Shown piece after piece: positions 8,709-16,844 of a DNA stretch of 34,908 nucleotides. Made by a program: the position numbers and the translations under genes. Position 1 is the stretch's first letter. Every line of letters begins with the position of its first letter. Below the pieces are notes generated by a model. It searched no databases. It was not told the DNA's origin and saw nothing but the letters and a program-made list of their open reading frames with translations. Source of the DNA: Nocardioides malaquae (lineage in GTDB: Bacteria > Actinomycetota > Actinomycetes > Propionibacteriales > Nocardioidaceae); contig NZ_JADCSA010000004.1 of assembly GCF_015070385.1 (NCBI RefSeq), forward strand, positions 220,539 through 255,446, read 5' to 3'.

Positions 8709-8737
8709 AGTTTGAAGGCTGGGCCGAGTGGATACAA
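8709..8737 (-). promoter_or_regulatory. Possible leaderless promoter of the SRPBCC gene
   Basis: On the minus strand TTGTAT (8737-8732) and CAAACT (8714-8709) are 17 nt apart, and the ATG at 8702 follows after 6 nt. The -10 lacks its consensus first T, so this is tentative. The absence of a Shine-Dalgarno sequence agrees with it. Confidence 0.35.
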
Positions 8738-8879
8738 GGGGCGGAGCGAGGCCTGTCCGGCCGAGGAGCCACATCGGCTCCACCCCCGGGAGCGCCTCGA
8801 CGCGTTGTGTATCTTGATCGAACTCGAACGGCCGGAGCATTCGGGCCCGGGCGTCAGACACTCAGGGGGAGAACCACCC

Positions 8880-9176
8880 ATGGCAAACGTGCAGGTCACC
8901 TACCAGGAGATGGAGTCGCAGGCCGACAAGCTGACGTCTGCGCAGCAGGAGATCGACTCCTACCTCACCAACCTCAAGGGCCAGGTGGACGGCCTCGTCG
9001 CTGGAGGCTTCGTCACCGACTCGGCCTCGGGTTCGTTCCAGACCTCTTACGAGGAGTTCACCTCCGGCGCCAAGAAGACCATCGAGGGTCTCGAGGGCAT
9101 GGCCCAGTTCCTCAAGAAGGCGGCGGAGACCTTCCGCAACGTCGACACCGAGCTGAGCTCCGCGCTCAAGGGCTGA
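8880..9176 (+). CDS. WXG100-family protein (EsxA-like T7SS substrate), W-less variant
   Basis: This 98-residue all-helical protein is the standard WXG100 length: helix one about 5-40, a turn, then helix two about 52-95. The turn reads GGFVTDSASGSF, so Trp-x-Gly is replaced by a Phe-Val-Thr-Asp turn. Actinobacterial relatives of this subtype keep the same form. Near the C-terminus FRNVD stands where the YxxxD/E export signal is expected, with Phe for Tyr. A GGGGGAG Shine-Dalgarno sequence precedes the ATG. It converges on the EssC-like ATPase gene and is the likeliest small secreted partner of that ATPase. Monocistronic, with its own terminator. Confidence 0.88.
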   Translation: MANVQVTYQEMESQADKLTSAQQEIDSYLTNLKGQVDGLVAGGFVTDSASGSFQTSYEEFTSGAKKTIEGLEGMAQFLKKAAETFRNVDTELSSALKG

Positions 9177-9192
9177 TCGACCCAGAAACCCC

Positions 9193-9224
9193 ACGGGGCC
9201 GCTGCCGGCTGGCAGCGGCCCCGT
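9193..9224. terminator. Bidirectional terminator between the WXG100 and EssC-like genes
   Basis: This is a perfect 14-bp inverted repeat (9193-9206 and 9211-9224) with a 4-nt loop, 16 nt after the WXG100 stop and 21 nt beyond the leftward ATPase stop at 9246. Confidence 0.85.
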
Positions 9225-9245
9225 TCTGCGTCCGGGTGACGCAGA

Positions 9246-12200
9246 TCAGGAGAGGGTGGCGACCTGCACGAGCTCGCCGTCGCCCTGGTGCAGCCAGCCG
9301 CGGCCCGCGCGCACCGGCCGACCGATCACGTTGCGGGGCAGGCGTACGCCCACCAGGTCGCCGTCGGAGAGTCCCTGCGGGGAGAGCAGCAGTCCCTGAC
9401 GGCTCTTGCGGGCCTCGACGTTCCACCCGCTGATGCCGCCACTGAGGCCGTCGACGTTGCCCGCCACCAGCAGGAAGGCGTCGTCGCGCCGGCCGCGCAC
9501 CACGTCGAGGAAGAAGTCGTTGCCGCCGGAGTCGCGCAGCTGCTCCCCGTCGTCGAGCAGCACCAGCACCCGGCCCGTGGCTCCCTCGACCATCTCCACG
9601 TACGCGGACGCGGGCGTCGCCGGGTCGGTGACGACGCCGAGCACTCCCTCGCGCCCGGCGAGGTCGCGCAGCGGGCTGGGGCGCGGCGCGACCGCGATGA
9701 CCTGTCCCCCGGTGGCCAGGTAGGCCTCGGCCGCACCCAGCAGCACCGAGCTGCGGCCCGAGCGCCCCGGACCGGCCACGACGAAGCTGGGAGCCCGGGT
9801 CAGGTCGACCTCGTAGGCCTGGAGGTCGTCGCCCCCGACGCCCACCAGCAGGCGCGGACCGACCCGGTCGTGCGGCGGCAGCGCCAGCGCCTGCTCCACC
9901 GTGGGCCGCGACGGCAGCACGTCGACCCGGAAGGGTCGGTGACCCTCGCGCGCCCGCGGCGCCTGCGCGGCCAGGCGACGCAACGCGGCGCCCTGGGCCT
10001 GCCCGGAGTCGTCGGCGTCGAGGAGCATGACCTGCACCTCCGAGCCGTCGGGGGTGAAGCCGCGACCTGCCGGCACCCGCTCGGGCAACGTACGCGGGTT
10101 GAGCCCGACCAGGCCGTAGTCGGAGCGGTCGGCCAGGCGCAGCGCCAGCTTGTTGTCGGTCATCGTCGCGACCCGGGAGTTGCTGCCCAGGGTGCGGTCA
10201 CCGGTGATGACGGCGTGCACCCCGAGGCTCGCGCCCTCGCGCAGGATGCGGGTCATCGCGTCGAAGAGGGCGTCGACCTCGCCGATGGTGGTCATGAAGC
10301 CCTCCCACCGGTCGAGCAGCAGGAGCAGGTGGGGCAGCGGCTCGGCGGAGGCGGCGCGCTGCTCGCTGATGTCGCCGAAGCCCTCCTGCGACATCAGGCG
10401 CTGCCGGTCGTCCATCAGGTCAGTGATGCGACTGAGCAGCCGAGCCGCCCGCTCGGGCTCGGTGCGGGAGACCACGGCGCCGCAGTGCGGCAGCTCCGCC
10501 AGGGGGTTGAGCGCGCCGTTGCCGCAGTCGAGGCCGTAGAGGTGGACGTCGGCGGGGTCGGTGAGGCGCGCCACCGAGGCCGCGACGGCACGCAGCAGCT
10601 GCGAGCGTCCCGACTTCGACGACCCGATCACCAGGAGGTGGCCGTCCTCGGTGAGGTCGAAGGCCGCGGCGCGCTGCTGCTGCAGCGCGGGCAGGTCGAC
10701 CCGCCCGAAGGGCAGCGGCGGCAGCCCGGTCGGGGCCTGCGGCGAGGTCCACACGTCGTCGGCGAGCAGCTGTTCGGGCAGGGGCGGCAGCCAGGGCCGA
10801 CGCTGCTCGGGCACCTGCTCCTCCTCCGCCGCCGTCACCACGGCGCGCACCAGCGCGGCGAGGTCGGTGTCGGCGACCTCCTCGTTCGACCCCCGGGCGA
10901 GGGGGCGCGGCACGGCATAACCGACGCTCTCCCAGCCGACCCGGCAGACGAAGGGCGGCGGGACCTCGACGGCGACCGCGCCCGGGCGCCGACCTCCGAC
11001 CCGTCCGGCCTGGAAGCCCTGCAGCGAGCTGGCCCCGGTGCGGGCGTACGCACGACCGGGCGCCGACTTCGGGATGCGGGCCGAGTCGGGCGCACCGATG
11101 ACGTCGCTGCTGTCGGAGACGTCGGCGACCCGCAGCGCGATCCGCAGGTTGGTGTTGGCGCGGATCTCCGGCGAGACCACGCCGCTGGGTCGCTGGGTGG
11201 CCAGCACGAGGTGGATCCCGAGGCTGCGGCCGAGCTGGGCGATGCTCACCAGGCCGCTGACGAACTCCGGCAGGTCCTTGGAGAGCTGGGCGAACTCGTC
11301 GATCACGATGAGCAGTCGCGGCAGCGGCGGGCGGTGCGGCTCGCGCAGGCAGAGGTCCTGGTAGTCCTCGATGTCCTTGACCTCGGCCTCGGCGAGGAAG
11401 TGCTCGCGGTGCTTGAGCTCTGCCCCCAGCGACGCGAGGGCGCGCTGCACCAGGTGGGGGTCGAGGTCGTTGACCTTGCCCACCGTGTGCGGCAGCTTCA
11501 CGCACTCCTTGAAGGCGGAGTCGCCCTTGTAGTCGACCAGCACGAAGTTGAGCGCGTCGGGACGGTTGGCGATCGCGAGGCTGGCGATCATCGTCTGGAG
11601 CAGCTCGGTCTTGCCCGATCCGGTCATGCCGGCCACCAGGCCGTGCGGGCCGTCGCTGCGCAGGTCGAGGGAGAAGGGGCCCTTGGCGCCGACGCCCAGC
11701 ACCATCGTCGTGGAGCGCGGCTCGAGCATCCACCGCGAGCGCAGCTCGTCGGGCGTGGGGTCGTCGAGCTGGAGCACCTCGAGCAGGCGGGCGGAGTCGG
11801 GGAGGCTGTCGTCACCCTGCTGCGACCCGACGTCCTTCAGCGGCGCGAGGGCGCGCGCCACGCGATCGGCGTACGTCGCGGAGACCACGTCCAGCAGCAC
11901 CGACTCCAACGTGGGCTCCCCCGAGCGGTGCAGGGTGCCGTGGGTCGCCTGCCCGGGGTCGACCAGAAACGTCGCGGTGCAGCGTTCGGGCAGCGAACGC
12001 TCCTCGTCGTCGGTGCAGATGGCGTAGACGCCGACGGCCGGTCCGTCCTCGAGCAGCTGCCGCATCCCGGGCAGACCGCGCACCTGGCGGTAGCCGTGGA
12101 CCACGACGACGTGCGCCGGGAAGCTGTCGGCGTGCACGCTGCTGGAGTTGTCCGCAGCTCCGCGGCGCTCCTTCACCAGGTCGGCGAGGGCGGCTACCAG

Positions 12201-13547
12201 GGCGGTTGCGCTGGACTCGTCGTTGCCCACGTGGGCGACGGCGGAGTCGGGGTCGTCGGGGCGCAGGTGCGGCAGCCAGCGCAACCAGTTCCACTCGCTG
12301 CCGGCCCGCAGCGAGACGAAGGAGAGGCTGAGGTCGCGGGGGGCGTGGTAGGCAGCCAGCTGCACGACCGACCACCGCACCAGCCCGTTGACCTTCTCCT
12401 CCGGCCCGGCGATGCCGACGACGCCGGCCTGGGCCAGGCCCACCCCGACGGGCACCGCGCGCAGCGTGTGCTCCTCGTCGACCTCCTCACCGGTCAGCTT
12501 CACCGTGGAGGGCAGGTCGGTGGAGCCCCACCGCAGGACCAGGGCGTCGACGTCGTGGCGGCGGCGCTCCCACAGTCGCCGTCCCGGCAGCGCCGCGGTG
12601 CGCAGGGTCTCGGCCGCGTCGGGCATCTCGTGGCGCAGGCGCCGCTGCTCCGAGGCGATCTTGCGCTCGAGGTCGGTCTGCGCCGCTGCCAGCTTCTCCG
12701 TGTACTCCTCGACGGCCTGCCGGTGGTCCTTCGCCGACCCGCGACGCTCCGACCAGTAGTTGGCGCCCATCATGATCGGGCTCATCAGCGCGAACATCAG
12801 GTAGAACGGCGAGCGCATCACCAGCGCCAGCGTGATGCCGAAGACCATCGGCGCGATCATCGCGATCACGGGGATGCGTCGCGTACGCCGCTCGCCGGGC
12901 GCCTTGGGCACCTCGACGGTGGGCGTGAGGTGCAGGGCCCGGATCCGGGGCGGACGCAGGAAGTTCAGCCAGCCCGGCTCGGCCTCCTCGACGGCTGCGT
13001 CAGGGCCGTGCGCGGCCCGGAGCTCGACCAGCGAGTCGCCCATCTCGAGCAGGTCACCCGCGGGCCAGACCACCGGCTCCTCCGTGTCGACCGTCTCGCC
13101 GTGGAGCACGGTGCCGTTGGCCGAGCCGAGGTCGACCACGCGCACCTCCTCCTCGGTGACCTCGACGGCAGCGTGACGGCGTGACATGGCCTGGTCGCCC
13201 CAGGCGAGGTCGCCGCTGCGTCCCACCTCGTGCCGACCGACCGGGAGGGAGAAGACGTGACCGGCGCCCGGACCCCCGACGACGTGCAGCTGCCACCCCT
13301 CGGTGGTCAGGCCGCCCTCGCGCGATCCGCCGGGCACCATCGAGAGCACCATGCCGTTGCGGAGTCCGGCCTCGCCCACGGGCACGTCGGGCCGAGCCAA
13401 CGCCGGGTCGCCCGCCTCGTGGTCGAGCGTCAGCCCGGTCTCGACGCGCAGCGCCTCGGTGAGCCGACCGACCGGGAGCGCGTCGTCGCACTCCGCGACC
13501 ACGTCGACGTCGTGGGCCGGCCCACGTACCGTCACGTTGATCCGCAC
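9246..13547 (-). CDS. EssC/EccC-type T7SS ATPase with ubiquitin-like and FHA domains
   Basis: This 1433-residue protein is the motor of the secretion-like locus. Residues about 1-75 look like a YukD/ubiquitin-like beta-grasp. Residues about 86-178 form an FHA phosphothreonine-binding domain (GRSGD near 109, SRRHA near 122, DLGSANGT near 140). Two membrane spans lie near 225-262. Three FtsK/SpoIIIE ATPase modules follow. The first is intact, with GMTGSGKT (Lys near 646) and LLIVIDEFAQL (near 745). The second and third have degenerate P-loops, GSSKSGRS (near 975) and GPGRSGRS (near 1260), where Arg replaces the Walker lysine. The GTG at 13547 has AGGAGG 5 nt upstream and sits 1 nt after the kinase stop. 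The FHA-spans-triple-ATPase order is that of EssC in Firmicutes. Confidence 0.93.
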   Translation of the reverse strand: MRINVTVRGPAHDVDVVAECDDALPVGRLTEALRVETGLTLDHEAGDPALARPDVPVGEAGLRNGMVLSMVPGGSREGGLTTEGWQLHVVGGPGAGHVFSLPVGRHEVGRSGDLAWGDQAMSRRHAAVEVTEEEVRVVDLGSANGTVLHGETVDTEEPVVWPAGDLLEMGDSLVELRAAHGPDAAVEEAEPGWLNFLRPPRIRALHLTPTVEVPKAPGERRTRRIPVIAMIAPMVFGITLALVMRSPFYLMFALMSPIMMGANYWSERRGSAKDHRQAVEEYTEKLAAAQTDLERKIASEQRRLRHEMPDAAETLRTAALPGRRLWERRRHDVDALVLRWGSTDLPSTVKLTGEEVDEEHTLRAVPVGVGLAQAGVVGIAGPEEKVNGLVRWSVVQLAAYHAPRDLSLSFVSLRAGSEWNWLRWLPHLRPDDPDSAVAHVGNDESSATALVAALADLVKERRGAADNSSSVHADSFPAHVVVVHGYRQVRGLPGMRQLLEDGPAVGVYAICTDDEERSLPERCTATFLVDPGQATHGTLHRSGEPTLESVLLDVVSATYADRVARALAPLKDVGSQQGDDSLPDSARLLEVLQLDDPTPDELRSRWMLEPRSTTMVLGVGAKGPFSLDLRSDGPHGLVAGMTGSGKTELLQTMIASLAIANRPDALNFVLVDYKGDSAFKECVKLPHTVGKVNDLDPHLVQRALASLGAELKHREHFLAEAEVKDIEDYQDLCLREPHRPPLPRLLIVIDEFAQLSKDLPEFVSGLVSIAQLGRSLGIHLVLATQRPSGVVSPEIRANTNLRIALRVADVSDSSDVIGAPDSARIPKSAPGRAYARTGASSLQGFQAGRVGGRRPGAVAVEVPPPFVCRVGWESVGYAVPRPLARGSNEEVADTDLAALVRAVVTAAEEEQVPEQRRPWLPPLPEQLLADDVWTSPQAPTGLPPLPFGRVDLPALQQQRAAAFDLTEDGHLLVIGSSKSGRSQLLRAVAASVARLTDPADVHLYGLDCGNGALNPLAELPHCGAVVSRTEPERAARLLSRITDLMDDRQRLMSQEGFGDISEQRAASAEPLPHLLLLLDRWEGFMTTIGEVDALFDAMTRILREGASLGVHAVITGDRTLGSNSRVATMTDNKLALRLADRSDYGLVGLNPRTLPERVPAGRGFTPDGSEVQVMLLDADDSGQAQGAALRRLAAQAPRAREGHRPFRVDVLPSRPTVEQALALPPHDRVGPRLLVGVGGDDLQAYEVDLTRAPSFVVAGPGRSGRSSVLLGAAEAYLATGGQVIAVAPRPSPLRDLAGREGVLGVVTDPATPASAYVEMVEGATGRVLVLLDDGEQLRDSGGNDFFLDVVRGRRDDAFLLVAGNVDGLSGGISGWNVEARKSRQGLLLSPQGLSDGDLVGVRLPRNVIGRPVRAGRGWLHQGDGELVQVATLS

Positions 13548-13548
13548 G

Positions 13549-15573
13549 TCATCCTCCTGCGGGAGAGATCCGGAAGGTGTCACTGACCAGGTCGGTGAAG
13601 TTGCCGACCCGCGCCCTGACGGTGCAGGACTCCGCCGCGCGGAGCACTCCGACGCGGCGCCCGTTCACGATGGCGAGCGCCCCGTTGCAGCCGTCGGAGA
13701 GACCGACGCCGTCGGGCCCCCCGGCCACCTGGCGCAGCAGCTCGGAGGGCGGACCCACGGCCTGGCTGTCGTAGAGCACCCGCACGTCGTCGGGGCGCTC
13801 CGCTCCGCGCCACACGGGCAGCAGGCGTAAGCGCACGGAGCCGGAGCCGACCCGCACGTCGCTGGGCACCTCGACCCGCACGTCGGCGAGACGTTGCGCC
13901 GGATAGGCCGCACCGACCGGCTGGGAGGCCAGCGCGGCGTCGGTCGACTCCGAGACGCTCGCCAGCCAGTCCTCCAGGGCGCCGGACTCGGCGGGCAGGT
14001 CGACCGAGACCTCGGCGCTCACCTCGACCGAACCCTGCCGCGGCACCTCGGTCAGCTCGATCGAGTGCCCGCAGGGCACGCCGATGCCGGTGACCTGCGG
14101 CAGGTTGGCGCTGACCTCGACGTCGTCCTCCCAGGCCACCAACGGACACTGGTCGCCCTGGCCGACGGGGGGCAGCACCTCCAGGAACGGACCGGCAAGT
14201 GCGGCGGCCTGCGCACCGAAGCGGATGGAGAGGTCTGCGGTGCCGGTCTCCGGGTCGTAGTCGACGCGACGGGTGACCGAGAACCCCGAGGGCAGCGGGT
14301 CGTCGACCAGCGTGGCGCTCAACGGACCGGAACCAGCCGTGCTCGGCCCCGCCTCGTCGTCACCGCCCGTGACCAGGCCGACGACGAGCCAGGTCAGGCC
14401 CGCCACCAGAGCGAGGACGACCACGCCGACGACCCAGCGCACCCAGGGCCTGCGGCGGCGCTCCTCGGGAGCCACGGCCTGCGGCTCGAGCACCGGACGC
14501 GTGTGGGGGCCGACGTTGCGCGCCAGCCCGGTCTCCTGCAGGTCGACGTCGCCGACCGGCAGGGCCGCCTCGACGGCGCCGGGGCGTGCCACCGGGGTCG
14601 CCTCGACCGCGGCACCGGGCACGTAGGTCGCACCCACGTCGACGTCGGACGGGAGCTCGTTGACCCGGATCGGACCAGTGGCCGGGGCAGCGTCGACGGG
14701 CTCCCAGCGCTCCGGCTCCGGCTGGACCGGGAGTCGAGGGGCGTCGAGCACGTCGTCGGGCAGGCTGCGCAGCTGCTCGGCCGTGCGGGCGGCGGGCAGG
14801 CGCAGCGCGGGGTCCTTGGAGAGCATCATCGCGACCGTGCGCCACAACGGGTCGGGCACCGGCAGCCGGGGCGGCGCCATGCTCACGTGGCGGTGACCGA
14901 CGGTGTGGGCGGTGCCCGGGCCAGCGAAGGGCGTCCGCCCGGCGAGCAGCTCGTAGAGCAGCACGCCGACCGCGTAGACGTCGGAGGCGGCGCTGAAGGT
15001 GCCGTGCACGAAGAGCTCGGGCGGCATGTAGCCGGGGGTGCCCAGCAGGCCGGTGGCCATGACCGTGGAGTCCTGGGCCAGGCGGGCGATGCTGAAGTCG
15101 GAGAGCCGTACGTCCTGGGCACCGAAGTCGCCCTGGCCCGCGACGAGCACGTTGTCGGGCTTGACGTCGCGGTGCAGGCACCCGGCGGCGTGGGCCGCCG
15201 CGAGGGCGTCGAGCACCGCGCACGCCACCTCGACGGCGAGACGGGGGCTGAAGGTGCCTTCCTGCCGGAGTCGGGTGCGCAGGTCGTCGCCGTCGACGAG
15301 GTCCATGACGATGGCCAGGTCCTGGCCCTCGACCACGAGGTCGCGCACCCGCACGATCCCGGGGTGGTCGAGGCCGACGAGGATCGACCGCTCCTGGATG
15401 AAGCGGGCCACGACCTCGGGGTCGCTGGTGAGCTCGGGGCGGAGCAGCTTGGCGGCGACGACGGAGTCGTCGGAGCGGTCCCGGGCGCGCCAGACCTGCC
15501 CCATCGCACCCTGACCGAGGCGGGTGAGGAGCTCGTAGCGGCTGCCCAGCGCCCGGCGGCTCTCCACCTCCAC
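13549..15573 (-). CDS. Transmembrane Ser/Thr protein kinase of the T7SS-like locus
   Basis: This is a 674-residue PknB-type receptor kinase. The cytoplasmic kinase domain (about residues 10-275) has the Gly-loop LGQGAMGQVW, Lys42 in VAAKLL, Glu61, the catalytic loop HRDVKPDN (Asp136) and GTPGYMPPE. The metal-binding DFG is DFS (159-161, SDFSIAR). A Pro-rich linker, one span near 377-402 and a roughly 270-residue extracytoplasmic domain with no PASTA repeats follow. The GTG at 15573 is 5 nt after the stop of the lipoprotein gene; a GTG 6 nt later is possible. It is tightly coupled to the FHA-bearing ATPase gene, the obvious candidate substrate or partner. Cytosolic kinase fold, one span and ectodomain is also the layout of EssB/YukC. 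Confidence 0.9.
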   Translation of the reverse strand: MEVESRRALGSRYELLTRLGQGAMGQVWRARDRSDDSVVAAKLLRPELTSDPEVVARFIQERSILVGLDHPGIVRVRDLVVEGQDLAIVMDLVDGDDLRTRLRQEGTFSPRLAVEVACAVLDALAAAHAAGCLHRDVKPDNVLVAGQGDFGAQDVRLSDFSIARLAQDSTVMATGLLGTPGYMPPELFVHGTFSAASDVYAVGVLLYELLAGRTPFAGPGTAHTVGHRHVSMAPPRLPVPDPLWRTVAMMLSKDPALRLPAARTAEQLRSLPDDVLDAPRLPVQPEPERWEPVDAAPATGPIRVNELPSDVDVGATYVPGAAVEATPVARPGAVEAALPVGDVDLQETGLARNVGPHTRPVLEPQAVAPEERRRRPWVRWVVGVVVLALVAGLTWLVVGLVTGGDDEAGPSTAGSGPLSATLVDDPLPSGFSVTRRVDYDPETGTADLSIRFGAQAAALAGPFLEVLPPVGQGDQCPLVAWEDDVEVSANLPQVTGIGVPCGHSIELTEVPRQGSVEVSAEVSVDLPAESGALEDWLASVSESTDAALASQPVGAAYPAQRLADVRVEVPSDVRVGSGSVRLRLLPVWRGAERPDDVRVLYDSQAVGPPSELLRQVAGGPDGVGLSDGCNGALAIVNGRRVGVLRAAESCTVRARVGNFTDLVSDTFRISPAGG

Positions 15574-15578
15574 CGCTC

Positions 15579-16844
15579 TCAGTCTTCCGTGGGCACTGCG
15601 AACCACCGCAGCACGGGGTCGCCGGAGGAGACGGGTCGCACGCCCGGGTCCTGGCCCGAGGAGCGCAGCACCACGACCTCCTCACGGTCCAACGCCGAGG
15701 CGTCGGTGAAGTCGAGAGGAGGCCCGGCCAGACCCTGGGCCCGGGTGAGCTGCAACCCGGCCAGCGCGTCCTTCACCGCGGCAGGGTCGACGGAGTCGGC
15801 CTCGGCCGCCGCGACGACCAGGCCCACCACCGCGTCGTGGCTCGCGATGTCGGCACCGTCGGCCTCCTGGGCGAACGGGGCCGAGCCGAAGAGGTCCTTG
15901 GCCTCGGGGTCGCCCGCCAACAGCCGCAGCGCGGCGAAGTAGGCGGCGACGGCCTCGGCCCGGTCACCCTGGCCCAGGCTGGTGGCATCGGTGGCGTCCG
16001 TGCCGACGGTGGCCATGTCGCCCATCGTGGTGCCGCCGGCCTCGACGAGCGCCGAGGCGAACTCGGGGCTCAGTGCCTCGGGGGTCAGGTGCACGGGCAC
16101 GTCCGTGTCGGCGCCCTGCAGGGCAGCGACGAAGGCTGCTTGGTTCGGTGCCGAGGCACCCACCACGACCGAGTCGACGCCGCCGGAGCGAGCCCGGCGT
16201 GCGACCTGCCGGGCGAGCTCCTTCGGTCCGGTGGCGTCGAGCGAGCCGGAGGCCGCCGCGTCGACGTCGACCGCGACCCCGTCGCCGGTGACCACGAAGG
16301 GCCGCAGGAGCCCGTCGGCGTCGAGCGTCTCCTGGAGGCGCTCGGCGATCGTCGGGTCGTCGGGTCCGGTGGCCCAGACACCGGGCAGGTCGAGCGACGG
16401 GTCGCGCAGGTAGGGCGCGACCACCGGGGTGCCGGCGTCGGAGGCGGCCCGCAGGGCGGCCGTCAGGTGGTCACCGGTGGTGGCCACGACGATGCCGGAG
16501 ACGTCCTGGCCGACGAGGTCGGAGATGGCCGCGCGGGCACCCTCCGCGGTGCCGCGGTCGTCGGCGACCTCGAGCATGACCTCTCCACCGCCCAGCTCGA
16601 GCCGGCTCTCGGCCACCTGCGCGCCGGCAGCGGCGGAGAGCAGACCCTCACCCAGACCGTCCTCCGAGCGCAGCGTGACCACGACGCCGATCCGCACGGG
16701 ATCCTCGGGCGTGGAGTCGGTGATCTCCACCGGCACGCCGCCGACGGGGTCGGCCTTGTCGCTGGGCGAGGTGTCCTCGGAGCAGGCCGACGCCACGAGC
16801 GCGAGCGCTGCCAGTGCGGGCAGGGCCCGCAGACGGCGGCTCAT
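15579..16844 (-). CDS. Substrate-binding-like lipoprotein (type I periplasmic-binding fold)
   Basis: This 421-residue exported protein has an Arg-rich start, a hydrophobic segment and a lipobox-like ASAC with Cys21, so it is probably lipid-anchored outside the membrane. The mature part resembles Leu/Ile/Val-type ABC substrate-binding proteins: VRIGVVVTL, a GLGEGLLSAAAGAQVAE segment, SGIVVATTGDHLTAA, and alternating lobes to the C-terminus. No permease or ABC ATPase gene is nearby. It lies between the secreted 920-residue protein (ATGA overlap at 16841-16844) and the kinase, so it more likely acts as an extracytoplasmic sensor or assembly factor for the kinase or secretion complex. That role is inferred. 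Confidence 0.8.
   Translation of the reverse strand: MSRRLRALPALAALALVASACSEDTSPSDKADPVGGVPVEITDSTPEDPVRIGVVVTLRSEDGLGEGLLSAAAGAQVAESRLELGGGEVMLEVADDRGTAEGARAAISDLVGQDVSGIVVATTGDHLTAALRAASDAGTPVVAPYLRDPSLDLPGVWATGPDDPTIAERLQETLDADGLLRPFVVTGDGVAVDVDAAASGSLDATGPKELARQVARRARSGGVDSVVVGASAPNQAAFVAALQGADTDVPVHLTPEALSPEFASALVEAGGTTMGDMATVGTDATDATSLGQGDRAEAVAAYFAALRLLAGDPEAKDLFGSAPFAQEADGADIASHDAVVGLVVAAAEADSVDPAAVKDALAGLQLTRAQGLAGPPLDFTDASALDREEVVVLRSSGQDPGVRPVSSGDPVLRWFAVPTED

Noticed and set aside
8810-8815. TATCTT as a -10 box for the WXG100 gene
   Set aside because: Matches TANNNT but has no -35 partner or other support, so it was not listed.
9288-13184. 1298-residue open frame on the plus strand opposite the EssC-like gene
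   Set aside because: Low-complexity His/Gln/Gly/Val/Leu composition with no domain. The opposite strand encodes a complete ATPase.
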